From: Bog-756 sp052326605
GTDB taxonomy: Bacteria; Actinomycetota; Acidimicrobiia; Acidimicrobiales; RAAP-2
Assembly (NCBI GenBank): GCA_052326605.1
Contig: JBKQMB010000111.1
Location: 1-64,000 of the forward strand
Length of the DNA: 64,000 nt
Direction: 5' to 3'
Below, one piece after another: positions 50,808-59,868 of the stretch. How positions within the stretch are numbered: the stretch's first letter is position 1; each line of letters begins with the position of its first letter. Under the pieces are notes generated by a model. It saw nothing but the letters and a program-made list of their open reading frames with translations. It was not told where the DNA came from and ran no database searches. The position numbers and the translations under genes were made by a program.

Positions 50808-51695
50808 CTACCGGTCGGCGTTGAAATCATAGAAGTCGGCAGCGGCCTCGACGTCACCGATCAGCCCGTGCATGTCAGGGTGGAGGATCAGGACCTGGCC
50901 CGGGACCTCCGCCTCGGCCAGGGCCGTCTCCGCTGTGGACTGCACGCCGGGGGCATCGACGCCGTGGCAGATACCGAGGAGGGAGGGCCCGGCTCCCGAC
51001 CAGCACACCGCCAGCGCCCCCCCGGCGGACAGGCCGGCCAGCAGCTTGGGGGCGGCCGGGAAGAGCGGGCTGCGGTAGTCCTGGTGCAGCCGATCCTCGG
51101 TGGCCTCGCTGATCAGCACTCGGCTGTCGGCCAGGCCGGCGATCAGGAGGGCCATCCGCGACAGGTTGAAGGCCGCACTCTCGCGGCTCACATCGGTGGG
51201 CAGGGCCTGGCGGGCCCGGGACGTCGACAAGGTGACGTCGGGGACGATCACCACGAAGGCCAGGCTCACATCCAGAGGGAGCCGGACGACGTGGAGCCCG
51301 CCCTTCACCCGCGCTGCCGCAACCAGGCCGCCGACCATGGACGCCGCGGCGTTGTCGGGATGGCCGTCCATGGCGGCGGCGACCGCCAACGGGTCCGTGG
51401 CGCCGGCTGCTGCCGCCGCTGCCAGCGCGAGGGCTGCAGAGGAACCGAGGCCCCGCGAGATGGGGATCTGAGATCGCACGGTGATGGCAAGGTGGTCGGT
51501 GCCGGCAACATCGATGGCCACTCGGGCAGCCAGATGCGAAGGGTCGTCGGACAGCCCCGCACCTTCACCCTCGGAGCGGACGATGAGCCGGGAGGCAGGC
51601 TCGACCTCGACCTCGACGTACCGATCGAGGGCGATGGCCAGCGTGTCGAAGCCGGGTCCGAGATTGGCTGACGACGCTGGAGCTCGTGCGCGCAC
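50808..51695 (-). CDS. thrB: Homoserine kinase ThrB
   Basis: 295 residues of the GHMP kinase family: PASSANLGPGFDTLAIALDR (N-terminal motif of ThrB), IPISRGLGSSAALALAAAAA (ATP loop) and the C-terminal LSAGGALAVCWSGAGPSLLG. It phosphorylates homoserine for threonine synthesis, competing with the DAP/lysine branch for aspartate semialdehyde. GTG 51695 is used. It lies 17 bp upstream of queF. Confidence 0.93.
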   Translation of the reverse strand: MRARAPASSANLGPGFDTLAIALDRYVEVEVEPASRLIVRSEGEGAGLSDDPSHLAARVAIDVAGTDHLAITVRSQIPISRGLGSSAALALAAAAAAGATDPLAVAAAMDGHPDNAAASMVGGLVAAARVKGGLHVVRLPLDVSLAFVVIVPDVTLSTSRARQALPTDVSRESAAFNLSRMALLIAGLADSRVLISEATEDRLHQDYRSPLFPAAPKLLAGLSAGGALAVCWSGAGPSLLGICHGVDAPGVQSTAETALAEAEVPGQVLILHPDMHGLIGDVEAAADFYDFNADR

Positions 51696-51755
51696 ACCGA
51701 CACGGTACTCGGGACGGTCTTCGCCCGGCGGGATCGCTCTGCTCGCCGGCCCGGG

Positions 51756-53150
51756 TCAGGGGCCGTGGACGAGCCTCCACCACCACGACGGCTCCGGCAC
51801 GGTGCTGGCCAGCCGCAACGGGACGACCTCGATCTGGGTTCCGAGGGAGAACATGGCCGTCCCGACCCGGCTCCCCTTGGTGCTCCCGGGCGGCACAGGG
51901 GAGAGCCCACTGGTCGAGGCCACGGTCTGGCCCGGCCACGCCAGCAGCCATGCGCCGCCAGCGGTGACGATGGGCACCGAGTGCGCACTCCCTCCCCAGG
52001 TGACGGTCGCCGCGCCGACCACCCGGTCGGCAGTGGCGACCGTCACGGGAACCACCGCGGTCTCGGCGGCGTTGAGCAGCTTCTCCACCACCGGCCGAGT
52101 GAAGCGGAACGGATCCGGAATCTGGAGGTCGTTGGGAGGGGTGGTCGTGGTCGTGGTGCTCGACCCACGGGACGGCGGAGCCGTCGCTGGTCGTGTGGTC
52201 GTGGTGGTGCTCGCGGGGACGATGGGGGGTGGCGTCGGCTGTCCGAGCACCGCGGCCAGCACCAGGACCGGGCGGCCCTGCACCGAGCGCACCCCGGCCA
52301 GGATCAGGCAGGCCCCGGCCTGCGAGGTATACCCGGACTTGACGCCGACCACACCGTTGGAGCCGACCTCGGTGACGATGTTGGGCAGCGTCCCGACCAT
52401 CGGCAGGGTCACCGACGGCATGGCCACCACCTCGGCGAAGGTGGGGTCCGCCATGCCAGCAGCGGCAACCCGCAGGCAGTCCGAAGCGGTGGAAACCGAG
52501 CCGGGCTCGTAGCCGCTGGCGTCGACGTAGAGGGTGCCGGTCGCCCCCAGCGACGCGACCAGCGCGTTCATCTTGGCCACGAAGGCCGGCTCGGAGCCGG
52601 CGTCCCACACCGCCAGGCTGTAGGCGATGTCGTTGGCCGAGACGATCAGCATCGCTTCCAGCATCTGGCGCTCGCTCAGCACTTCGCCGAACCGGATGGG
52701 GATGGTGGACTCGTCGTTGTGCAGCTCGTTGTCGTACTCGGCGACGTCGGCCGCGGTGATGATGATCAAGGGGCCAGCGGCCCCGGCCGGCAACGGGTGG
52801 TCACGCAGGATCACCACCGCGTTGGTCATCTTGGTCAACGAGGCGATGGGCACCGGGTGCTCGGGCCCGGACTGGTCGGCGTAGCCGAGCGAGGGCACCG
52901 CCACCGCCCCCTGGCCCCGGGTCGGCCACGGGAGAGCCGGTCCGGTCCCGTGGACCGCCACCTCCATGGGGAGGGCGGCATGGGTGGCCGGATGGGCGAG
53001 CGGCTGGTTGATCCGGGTGGCTGCCAACGCGGCCGCCGCCCCCACCAGCAGAACGGCCACACCGAGCACCGCCCAGGGCAGCCAACCTCGGCGTCGCCGT
53101 CGCGAGTGGCGGCCACGGGAGCCGCGCACCGGAGGCGTGCCCAGGTCCAT
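51756..53150 (-). CDS. D-alanyl-D-alanine carboxypeptidase (PBP5/DacA family)
   Basis: 464 residues. An arginine-rich cytoplasmic tail and one transmembrane segment (about 25-44) anchor an S11 peptidase domain with IASLTK (Ser104, Lys107), SAN (171-173) and KSG (271-273, the KTG-box variant). A Thr/Pro-rich linker (about 298-325) leads to a C-terminal beta-rich region. It trims the stem pentapeptide outside the membrane. ATG 53150 lies 45 bp after the ftsK stop. Confidence 0.9.
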   Translation of the reverse strand: MDLGTPPVRGSRGRHSRRRRRGWLPWAVLGVAVLLVGAAAALAATRINQPLAHPATHAALPMEVAVHGTGPALPWPTRGQGAVAVPSLGYADQSGPEHPVPIASLTKMTNAVVILRDHPLPAGAAGPLIIITAADVAEYDNELHNDESTIPIRFGEVLSERQMLEAMLIVSANDIAYSLAVWDAGSEPAFVAKMNALVASLGATGTLYVDASGYEPGSVSTASDCLRVAAAGMADPTFAEVVAMPSVTLPMVGTLPNIVTEVGSNGVVGVKSGYTSQAGACLILAGVRSVQGRPVLVLAAVLGQPTPPPIVPASTTTTTRPATAPPSRGSSTTTTTTPPNDLQIPDPFRFTRPVVEKLLNAAETAVVPVTVATADRVVGAATVTWGGSAHSVPIVTAGGAWLLAWPGQTVASTSGLSPVPPGSTKGSRVGTAMFSLGTQIEVVPLRLASTVPEPSWWWRLVHGP

Positions 53151-53194
53151 TCCCGGCGTCGCCGGGCCCGCCGTCTCCTCGTGCTCCCCGTCGG

Positions 53195-55675
53195 TCAGCG
53201 GGCGTCCAATTCCTCGGGGGTCATCAGCACCGCCCGCGCCTTGGAGCCCTCGGACGGCCCCACCACTCCACGGCGCTCCATGAGATCCATCAGTCGGCCG
53301 GCGCGGGCGAACCCGACCCGCAGCTTCCTCTGCAGCATCGAGGTGGATCCCAGCTGGGAGCGGACCACCAGGTCCATCGCCTGTTCGAGCAGTTCGTCGT
53401 CGCCGTCGTCGCCGCCGACCCGGGGCCCATCGGCGCCGACGACCTCTTCGATCCCCGCGACCACTTCCATCGGCCGTTGCCGCTTCCAGTGGGCGACCAC
53501 GGCCCGGATCTCCTCCTCGCTCACCCAGGGACCCTGCAGGCGTTGGGGATTGGACGAGGATGCTGACAGCAGGAGCATGTCGCCCTTGCCGATCAGACGC
53601 TCCGCTCCCGGCTGGTCCAGGATCACCCGGCTGTCGGCCAGGGAGGAGACCGAGAACGCCATGCGTGAGGGGATGTTGGCCTTGATCACCCCGGTGATGA
53701 CGTCGACCGACGGTCGCTGCGTGGCCAGTACCAGATGGATGCCGACCGCTCGGGCCATCTGGGCGATGCGGCACACCGACTCTTCGACATCGCGTGCCGC
53801 CACCATCATCAGGTCGTTCAGCTCGTCGACGACGATGACGATGAACGGCAGGCGCTCGTAGTGCGCCTCGGGCTCTCCGTCGTCGTCGCCGCGCCCTGGC
53901 TCGGAGTCCGCACCCGCCCCGCGCATCCGGAACCGGTGGGCCTCCTCGAGCTCGGCGAGGCCACCGTTGTCGAAGGCACTGTTGTAGCCGGTGATGTCAC
54001 GCATGCCGACCTCGGCCAGCAGGTCGTAGCGGCGTTCCATCTCGGTGACTGCCCAGCTCAGGGCGTTGGCAGCCTTCTTCGGGTCCACGACGACCTGGGT
54101 CAACAGATGCGGAAGGTCGTTGTACTGACCAAGCTCCACCCGCTTGGGGTCGACCAGGATCAGGCGGACCTGATCGGGTGTCGCCCGGGTCAGGATCGAC
54201 GTGAGCACCGAATTGATGCACGATGACTTGCCCGATCCGGTGGCGCCGGACACCAGCACATGGGGCATCTCCGCCAGGTTGACCATGACCGCCCGGCCGG
54301 CGATGTCCCGGCCGAGGGCCACCTCGAGGGGATGGACCGCCTGGGCTGCCTCGGGGGATGCCAGGATGTCGCCGAGGGCGACCAGCTGCCGACGGCGATT
54401 GGGCACTTCGACCCCGATGGCCGACTTTCCGGGGATCGGGGCGAGGATGCGAACGTCGGGGGAGGCCATGGCATAGGCGATGTCCTTCGACAGGGAGGTC
54501 ACCCTGGCGACCTTCACCCCTGCCCCCAACTCGAGCTCGTACCGGGTGACCGACGGCCCCACTGTGCGTGCCACCAGGCGCGTCTCCACACCGTGGGCGG
54601 CCAGCGCGGCCACCAGCGCGACGCCGGCGGCGTCGACCTCGTGCTCGTCGACAGCCTGGGGCTTGCCCCGCTTCAACAGATTGGACGGCGGCAGACGCCA
54701 ATCGCCGATGGCCGGGCCCAGTTTCATCTCCAGCTGCTCACCCTTGCCGGGCCGGGTGGCGGCCTCGGGAAGCAGGACCGGCCCGGCGGACTCGGGTACG
54801 TCCACCACGGGATCGGCGACGACGGGATCGGCGGGCGGTACCGTAAGCGTCGGCTGGGCTCCGCCCCCCGCCGCCACTGCCCGACCGAACGGATCGGTCG
54901 GGTGGTCGGTCTCTTCCGCTCCGTCCGCACCGGCGCCGCCCGTTCGACCACGAGCCGCCTCGGCGGCCCACCGGGCCATCCGGACGACCGCCCCGGCGGC
55001 CGACCTGATCGACACGCCGGTGAACAGGATGAGGGCAACCACTACCAACGCCACCAGCACGGTGGCCGCTCCGATGCCCCCCAGTGCGGCCCGCAAGGGG
55101 TCGCCGATCACTGCGCCCACCCACCCGCCGGCAGCGGCCAGGCGCTCCGTCGACGCACCCAACGGCGGGGATCCCCCGGCCAGTCCGGCCAGTCCCGCGA
55201 CGGCGAGGAGGGCCAGGGTGGCCCCGACCACCGCACGCGCCGGCTCGCGGGACGTGTGTTCCTCCTCGTCGCCACGCCCGATCAGCAGGCGGAGCCCGAC
55301 CGCCACCGCCGCCGCCGGCACCAGAAACCTCCCCCATCCCAGCAGGTCGCCGATGAACAGTCGGCCGTCGTGCCCTGCCACGTTCAGCGAGTCGGCGTAG
55401 AAGGCGAGGGCGGCCAGGACGCCCATGGTGAGCAGCACGACGCCCCACAGGTCGGTGGAGTGACCGGCCACGACGGCCCAGATCGACGCGAACAACCCGG
55501 CCTGGTGTTGGGAACCCCGGCCCTTGACCGCGCGGGTTCCCCCCCGTCCGGGATGCCCCCGGTTCCGCTTGTGTACTGGCGGGGTGCCCGAGCGCGATCG
55601 AGACGAGGCCCCAGGCCTGCCCTTCGACCGCGAAGCCCCGGATCGACCCCCCGGGCGCTTGGTGGCGGTCGTCAC
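53195..55675 (-). CDS. ftsK: DNA translocase FtsK/SpoIIIE
   Basis: 826 residues. A basic N-terminus, four membrane segments (about 75-230), an acidic/Pro linker, the alpha-beta motor (GATGSGKSSCINSVLTSIL = Walker A; IVIVVDELNDLMMVA = Walker B; LATQRPSVDVITGVIKANIP) and a C-terminal winged-helix gamma domain (STSMLQRKLRVGFARAGRLM) that reads KOPS sequences. It pumps chromosome ends through the closing septum. Walker B has Asn where DELADLMM is usual. GTG 55675 is the start; rnj ends 50 bp upstream. Confidence 0.96.
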   Translation of the reverse strand: MTTATKRPGGRSGASRSKGRPGASSRSRSGTPPVHKRNRGHPGRGGTRAVKGRGSQHQAGLFASIWAVVAGHSTDLWGVVLLTMGVLAALAFYADSLNVAGHDGRLFIGDLLGWGRFLVPAAAVAVGLRLLIGRGDEEEHTSREPARAVVGATLALLAVAGLAGLAGGSPPLGASTERLAAAGGWVGAVIGDPLRAALGGIGAATVLVALVVVALILFTGVSIRSAAGAVVRMARWAAEAARGRTGGAGADGAEETDHPTDPFGRAVAAGGGAQPTLTVPPADPVVADPVVDVPESAGPVLLPEAATRPGKGEQLEMKLGPAIGDWRLPPSNLLKRGKPQAVDEHEVDAAGVALVAALAAHGVETRLVARTVGPSVTRYELELGAGVKVARVTSLSKDIAYAMASPDVRILAPIPGKSAIGVEVPNRRRQLVALGDILASPEAAQAVHPLEVALGRDIAGRAVMVNLAEMPHVLVSGATGSGKSSCINSVLTSILTRATPDQVRLILVDPKRVELGQYNDLPHLLTQVVVDPKKAANALSWAVTEMERRYDLLAEVGMRDITGYNSAFDNGGLAELEEAHRFRMRGAGADSEPGRGDDDGEPEAHYERLPFIVIVVDELNDLMMVAARDVEESVCRIAQMARAVGIHLVLATQRPSVDVITGVIKANIPSRMAFSVSSLADSRVILDQPGAERLIGKGDMLLLSASSSNPQRLQGPWVSEEEIRAVVAHWKRQRPMEVVAGIEEVVGADGPRVGGDDGDDELLEQAMDLVVRSQLGSTSMLQRKLRVGFARAGRLMDLMERRGVVGPSEGSKARAVLMTPEELDAR

Positions 55676-55724
55676 AGTGCGTAACAGGCTACCCGCTCTG
55701 CGTCAGCATCAGGGGGACACCGGG

Positions 55725-57674
55725 CTAGACGGTGACGATCACCGGCACGATCATCGGGCGCTGGCGAGTGCGGTCACCCACCAGACGGCCGAGGGCCTTG
55801 CGGGCCACCCGGTTGAGCGTCTCGTGGTCGTGGCTGCCGCTGGAGAGCGCGTGTTCCAGCGCCTTGGTGACCTCGGCCCGAGCCTCGTCGAGCAACACCT
55901 CGGTGTCGTGGTCGTAGGCCCACCCACGGGTCACGATCTGGGGGGTTCCCACCACTTCGCCCTGCTTCAGGTCGACCGTGGCCACGGCCATGACCACGCC
56001 CTCCTCCGCCAGCACCATCCGGTCGCGCAGCACGCCGTGGCCGATGTCCCCCACTGAGCTCCCGTCGACGAAGAGGTAACCGCCCGGCACCGTCCCGTCA
56101 CGTTGCAGGCCGCCGTCGTCCAGACGCACGGCATCCCCGTCCTCGCAGAGCAGCACCCGGTCGCCGGCGATTCCCATTGATTCGGCCAGGCGGATGTGAT
56201 TGGCCATGTGCCGGTACTCGCCGTGCACCGGGATGAAGAATTCCGGCCTGGTCACCGACATCAGCATGGCCAGCTCCCCCTGACGCGCATGGCCGCTCAC
56301 GTGGACGGCGTCCACGCCCGAGTGGATGACCTCGACCCCCCTCCGGTACAGGCTGTCGATGACACGGCCCACCGACCACTCGTTGCCCGGGATGGGGTGG
56401 GCGCTGATCACCACGACGTCGTTCTCCTGGAGCTGGAAGAAGCGATTCTCACCGGCGGCCAGGCGGGACAGCGCCGACATGGGCTCCCCCTGGGAGCCGG
56501 TGGAGATGACACAGACCCTTCCGGGATCGAGGTCGTCGATGTCCTCGATGTCGACCAGCGAGTCGTCGGGGATCTCCAGCAGACCGAGACGCCTGGCCAG
56601 TGTCACGTTCTTCTTCATGGAGAGACCGAGGGTGGCCACCAACCGACCCTCGGCGATGGCGGCATCGGCCACCTGCTGGACCCGGTGGATGTGGCTGGCG
56701 AAGCAGGTCACGATGAAACGCTGGTCGGGACGGGCCAGGAACACCTTCTCGAGGGTCGCTCCCACCGTCGACTCCGACGGAGTGAAGCCCGGCTCCTCGG
56801 CATTGGTCGAATCGGCCAGGAGCAGGCGGATCCCCGGGTCGGATGCCAAGGCCCCCATCCGTGCCAGATCGGTCCGTCGGCCATCGACCGGATGCAGGTC
56901 GATCTTGAAGTCGCCGGAGTGCAGGATGATGCCCTGGGGGGTGTGGAACGCCGTGGCGAAGGCATGGGGAACCGAGTGGGTGACCGGAATGAACTCCACG
57001 TCGCACGGCCCGATCCTCCTCCGTTCGCCGTCCCGGACGGGGATGAACTGCGCCCGATCCGCCATTCCTGCCTCGTCCACCCGGTTCCGGGCCAATGCCA
57101 GGGTCAGCTCGGAGCCGTAGATCGGCACCGGGAAGTCACGAAGGAGGTAGGCGAGCCCCCCGGTGTGATCCTCGTGCCCGTGGGTCAGGATGACCCCGTC
57201 GACCCGTTCGGCATTTTCACGCAGGTAGGTGAAGTCCGGAAGCACCAGGTCCACACCGGGCATGTCCGGGTCCGGAAACATGATGCCGACGTCGAGGACC
57301 AGGATCCGACCGTTCACCTCGATGCAGGCGCAGTTTCGCCCGATCTCCCCGAGGCCGCCCAGGAAGACGATGCGCACGGCATCATGCGACCCGGCTCCGG
57401 CAGTCGTGTTCGACCCCTTGGCCGGCGCGCTGTGCGACCTCTTTGTCTGAGCCTTGTTTGCCTGAGCCTTGTTTGCCTGAGCCTTTGCCGGGGCCTTGCC
57501 AGATTCCTTGGGCAGCGCAATGCCCGAGCCTTTTCTCTGCGCACCGCCCTTGGTCGAGCCGCTGCCCTTTCCGGGTTCGCTCGTTCGACGTTCGTTCTTC
57601 ACCGAGGACTTCCTGTTCGTGCCGGTACCACCCGGGCGCCCGCCGGACCGCCCGGACCTTGCCGGCTCAGGCAA
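55725..57674 (-). CDS. rnj: Ribonuclease J
   Basis: 649 residues. The metallo-beta-lactamase core has THGHEDHTGGLAY (HxHxDH at 165-170), HSGDFKID and the beta-CASP motifs (STNAEEPGFTPSES, CFASHIHRVQQ, SGHARQGELAMLM). It acts as 5'-3' exo- and endoribonuclease in RNA decay. The first 97 residues are a basic, low-complexity tail with a repeated AQANK unit, absent from the core family. TTG 57674 overlaps the dapA end by 8 bp; a downstream start would shorten only this tail. The dapA-rnj-ftsK order also occurs in Mycobacterium. Confidence 0.94.
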   Translation of the reverse strand: MPEPARSGRSGGRPGGTGTNRKSSVKNERRTSEPGKGSGSTKGGAQRKGSGIALPKESGKAPAKAQANKAQANKAQTKRSHSAPAKGSNTTAGAGSHDAVRIVFLGGLGEIGRNCACIEVNGRILVLDVGIMFPDPDMPGVDLVLPDFTYLRENAERVDGVILTHGHEDHTGGLAYLLRDFPVPIYGSELTLALARNRVDEAGMADRAQFIPVRDGERRRIGPCDVEFIPVTHSVPHAFATAFHTPQGIILHSGDFKIDLHPVDGRRTDLARMGALASDPGIRLLLADSTNAEEPGFTPSESTVGATLEKVFLARPDQRFIVTCFASHIHRVQQVADAAIAEGRLVATLGLSMKKNVTLARRLGLLEIPDDSLVDIEDIDDLDPGRVCVISTGSQGEPMSALSRLAAGENRFFQLQENDVVVISAHPIPGNEWSVGRVIDSLYRRGVEVIHSGVDAVHVSGHARQGELAMLMSVTRPEFFIPVHGEYRHMANHIRLAESMGIAGDRVLLCEDGDAVRLDDGGLQRDGTVPGGYLFVDGSSVGDIGHGVLRDRMVLAEEGVVMAVATVDLKQGEVVGTPQIVTRGWAYDHDTEVLLDEARAEVTKALEHALSSGSHDHETLNRVARKALGRLVGDRTRQRPMIVPVIVTV

Positions 57675-58575
57675 CCGACTGGTGCGCCGGGTTCAACCGG
57701 CGCAGCTTCGCGATGACGGCCCTGGCCTGATCGTCCAGGGCCTCCGGGGCGGGTGCGTTGGGCAGCCGGCACTGCCCCGCCGGCAGGCCCAGGGAACGGC
57801 AGGCTGCCTTCGCCGGCACCGGATTGGGATACTCCTCCGTCGATTCGAAACGGTAGGACTCGGCCAACTGCTGGTTCACGATGATGGCGCGGGCCACGTC
57901 ACCGGAACGATAGGAGTCGACCAGCTCGGCGAACAGGCCCCCGGCCCAGTGGGAGGCGACGCTGATCACTCCGACTCCCCCGACGGAGAGGAACGGAAGC
58001 GTCAGCGAATCGTCACCGGAGAAGACCTCGAACCCCGCGGGGCTCTCGGCCACCACCGACGCCGCCGCCGCCACGTCGCCGGTGGCGTCCTTGACCGCCA
58101 CGATGTTCGGAACCTCCCGTGCCAGCTCGACGACCAGCGCCGAACCGATCCGACGACCGGACCTCATCGGGATGTCGTAGAGGACGACCGGCAGGTCGGT
58201 GGCCTCCGCCACTGCCCGGAAGTGGGCCGAGAGGCCGGCCGGCGAGGGGCGGTTGTAGTAGGGGGTCACCACCAGGACACCGTCGGCGCCGCTCGCCTCA
58301 GCCTCCCTGGTCAGCATCACCGAGTGCGCCGTGTCGTTGGTGCCCGTCGAGGCGATGACCGGAACGTCGACCGCGCCGATGACCGCCCGGAAGAGCTCGA
58401 TCCTCTCCTCGTCGCTCAGGACCGGACCCTCACCGGTCGTGCCGGCCACCACCAGTCCGTCGCTCCCGGAGCCGGCCAGGTGTCGGGCCACGGTCACAGC
58501 GCCGTCCAGGTCGAGCCCCCCGTGGACATCGAAGGGCGTGATCATGGCCGTCAGCACGGAACCGAAGCGGGGCAC
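57667..58575 (-). CDS. dapA: 4-hydroxy-tetrahydrodipicolinate synthase DapA
   Basis: 302 residues of the DHDPS TIM-barrel family: VLTAMITPFD, VVAGTTGEGPVLSDEER (Thr-Thr), VTPYYNRPSPAGL (catalytic Tyr), VLYDIPMRSG and IVAVKDATGD (Schiff-base Lys). It condenses pyruvate with aspartate semialdehyde, the committed step to DAP and lysine. GTG 58575 is the start. The 171-bp leader upstream contains competing inverted repeats. Confidence 0.95.
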   Translation of the reverse strand: MPRFGSVLTAMITPFDVHGGLDLDGAVTVARHLAGSGSDGLVVAGTTGEGPVLSDEERIELFRAVIGAVDVPVIASTGTNDTAHSVMLTREAEASGADGVLVVTPYYNRPSPAGLSAHFRAVAEATDLPVVLYDIPMRSGRRIGSALVVELAREVPNIVAVKDATGDVAAAASVVAESPAGFEVFSGDDSLTLPFLSVGGVGVISVASHWAGGLFAELVDSYRSGDVARAIIVNQQLAESYRFESTEEYPNPVPAKAACRSLGLPAGQCRLPNAPAPEALDDQARAVIAKLRRLNPAHQSVA

Positions 58576-58647
58576 CTTCTCTCAGCCTCTCGTCGGGGAC
58601 GACTGATCCAAGCAGGACATCACAGTCACGCAGGCTACCAGCAGCTG

Positions 58648-58734
58648 CCGGACCCACCGAGGGCACGGCAGGCCGAGCCGATACCCCGCCCTCGGCGCGG
58701 TCGTGTCCCGGGCTCCGATGTTCGGTGGGTCCGG
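58648..58734 (-). repeat. Competing inverted repeats upstream of dapA
   Basis: Outer pair: CCGGACCCACCGA (58648-58660) with TCGGTGGGTCCGG (58722-58734), 13 bp perfect. Inner pair: CGAGGGC (58658-58664) with GCCCTCG (58688-58694). They share 58658-58660 and cannot both form fully. This could be the terminator of the TetR-diiron operon, or an attenuator-like leader of dapA. Confidence 0.5.
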
Positions 58735-58746
58735 ACCGGGTTGCGG

Positions 58747-59868
58747 TCAGGCCTCCGTCGGCACCGCGGCCATGGCCTCGTACTCCTCGGAGGTGTCCAC
58801 CCATGACTCGAACTCGATGACGCCGAGCTCGGTGAACTTGGTCCGCAACCACCCGTCGGCGCCGTCGAGGAGACCCAGCTTCTTGCAGTTCGGGACGATC
58901 TTGGAGAACAGGAGGGCCTGGAATTGCGTGCGCTCGGGCGCCTGCTGCACCAGCGGGACGATCGCCTTGGGATCGACTCCCATCCGGTCCCAGACCTCTT
59001 GCTGGAGGAACCGGTCGCGCATCCTGACCGCCGCTTCGAAGGCGAACTCCTGACGCTCACGGAGCTCGGCCGCCGACAGATCCTGGTAGTACTCCTGCAG
59101 GCTGAGGACCCCGAACGCGACATGGCGGGCCTCGTCCGCCATGACGTAGCGCAGGAGCTGCTTGAGCAGCGGATCCGGTGTCATCTGTTGCATGAAACCG
59201 AATGCGGCCAGGGCCAGTCCCTCGACCATGATCTGCATCCCCAGATAGGTGATGTCCCAACGGGAGTCGGAGATGATGTCGTCCAGAAGCATCCGCAGGT
59301 GGGCGTTGATCGGGTAGTGGCCTGACAGCTTCTCGTCGAGGTACTTGGCGAACACCTCGACATGGCGGGCCTCGTCCATCACCTGGGTCGACGCGTAGTA
59401 CTTGGCGTCCACCCACGGCACCGACTCCACGATCTTCGCCGTGCAGATGAGGGCACCCTGCTCACCGTGGAGGAATTGGGAGAGCGTCCAATTCTGGCTC
59501 TCGACGCCGAAGGCGATCCACTCCTTGTCCGCCCACTTCTCGACCGGCGTGCCCGAAAGGTCGAACCCCGCGCCGAAACCGCCGGTGGCCTCGGCCTGCT
59601 CGATGACCATGCACTCCTGGTCGACCTCGGTCTCCCATGGAAGGTCCGTCTCGCCGTTCCACTGGGCGTTCTTGGCCTTCTCGTAGAGCTTGCTCAGCTT
59701 CGGTCGGGCGCCCTTCTCGTAGTCCCAGGTGAAGATGGAGTCGTAGTCGCAGTGAACGACGTGCCGGCCATCGGGCTCCTCGGTCCCGACCACCGAGAGG
59801 ATGGTCTCGAAGTCGTCGATCTCCGCTCTCCCGATGATCTCCTCGGTACTGCTCATTTCGGTGGTCAT
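58747..59868 (-). CDS. Ferritin-like diiron-carboxylate protein, function unknown
   Basis: 373 residues, mostly helical. Two copies of the diiron signature are visible with identical spacing: Glu136 (HGEQGAL), then Glu166 and His169 (MDEARHVEVF); and Glu216 (MVEGLALAAFG), then Glu246 and His249 (ADEARHVAFG), i.e. E-x29-ExxH twice. This is the ligand set of ferritin-like diiron oxidases and oxygenases. The N-terminal part (KLYEKAKNAQWNGETDLPWE) is conserved in actinobacterial relatives of unknown substrate. ATG 59868 has GGGAG seven bases upstream and overlaps the TetR stop (ATGA), so regulator and enzyme are translationally coupled. Confidence 0.85.
   Translation of the reverse strand: MTTEMSSTEEIIGRAEIDDFETILSVVGTEEPDGRHVVHCDYDSIFTWDYEKGARPKLSKLYEKAKNAQWNGETDLPWETEVDQECMVIEQAEATGGFGAGFDLSGTPVEKWADKEWIAFGVESQNWTLSQFLHGEQGALICTAKIVESVPWVDAKYYASTQVMDEARHVEVFAKYLDEKLSGHYPINAHLRMLLDDIISDSRWDITYLGMQIMVEGLALAAFGFMQQMTPDPLLKQLLRYVMADEARHVAFGVLSLQEYYQDLSAAELRERQEFAFEAAVRMRDRFLQQEVWDRMGVDPKAIVPLVQQAPERTQFQALLFSKIVPNCKKLGLLDGADGWLRTKFTELGVIEFESWVDTSEEYEAMAAVPTEA

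Noticed and set aside
54260..55684. 474-codon open frame antisense to ftsK
   Set aside because: His/Gly/Arg/Gln-rich shadow without motifs; FtsK on the other strand is certain.
58576..58746. Lysine riboswitch upstream of dapA
   Set aside because: The region is only 171 bp and the conserved five-helix L-box elements are not visible; only competing hairpins are reported.
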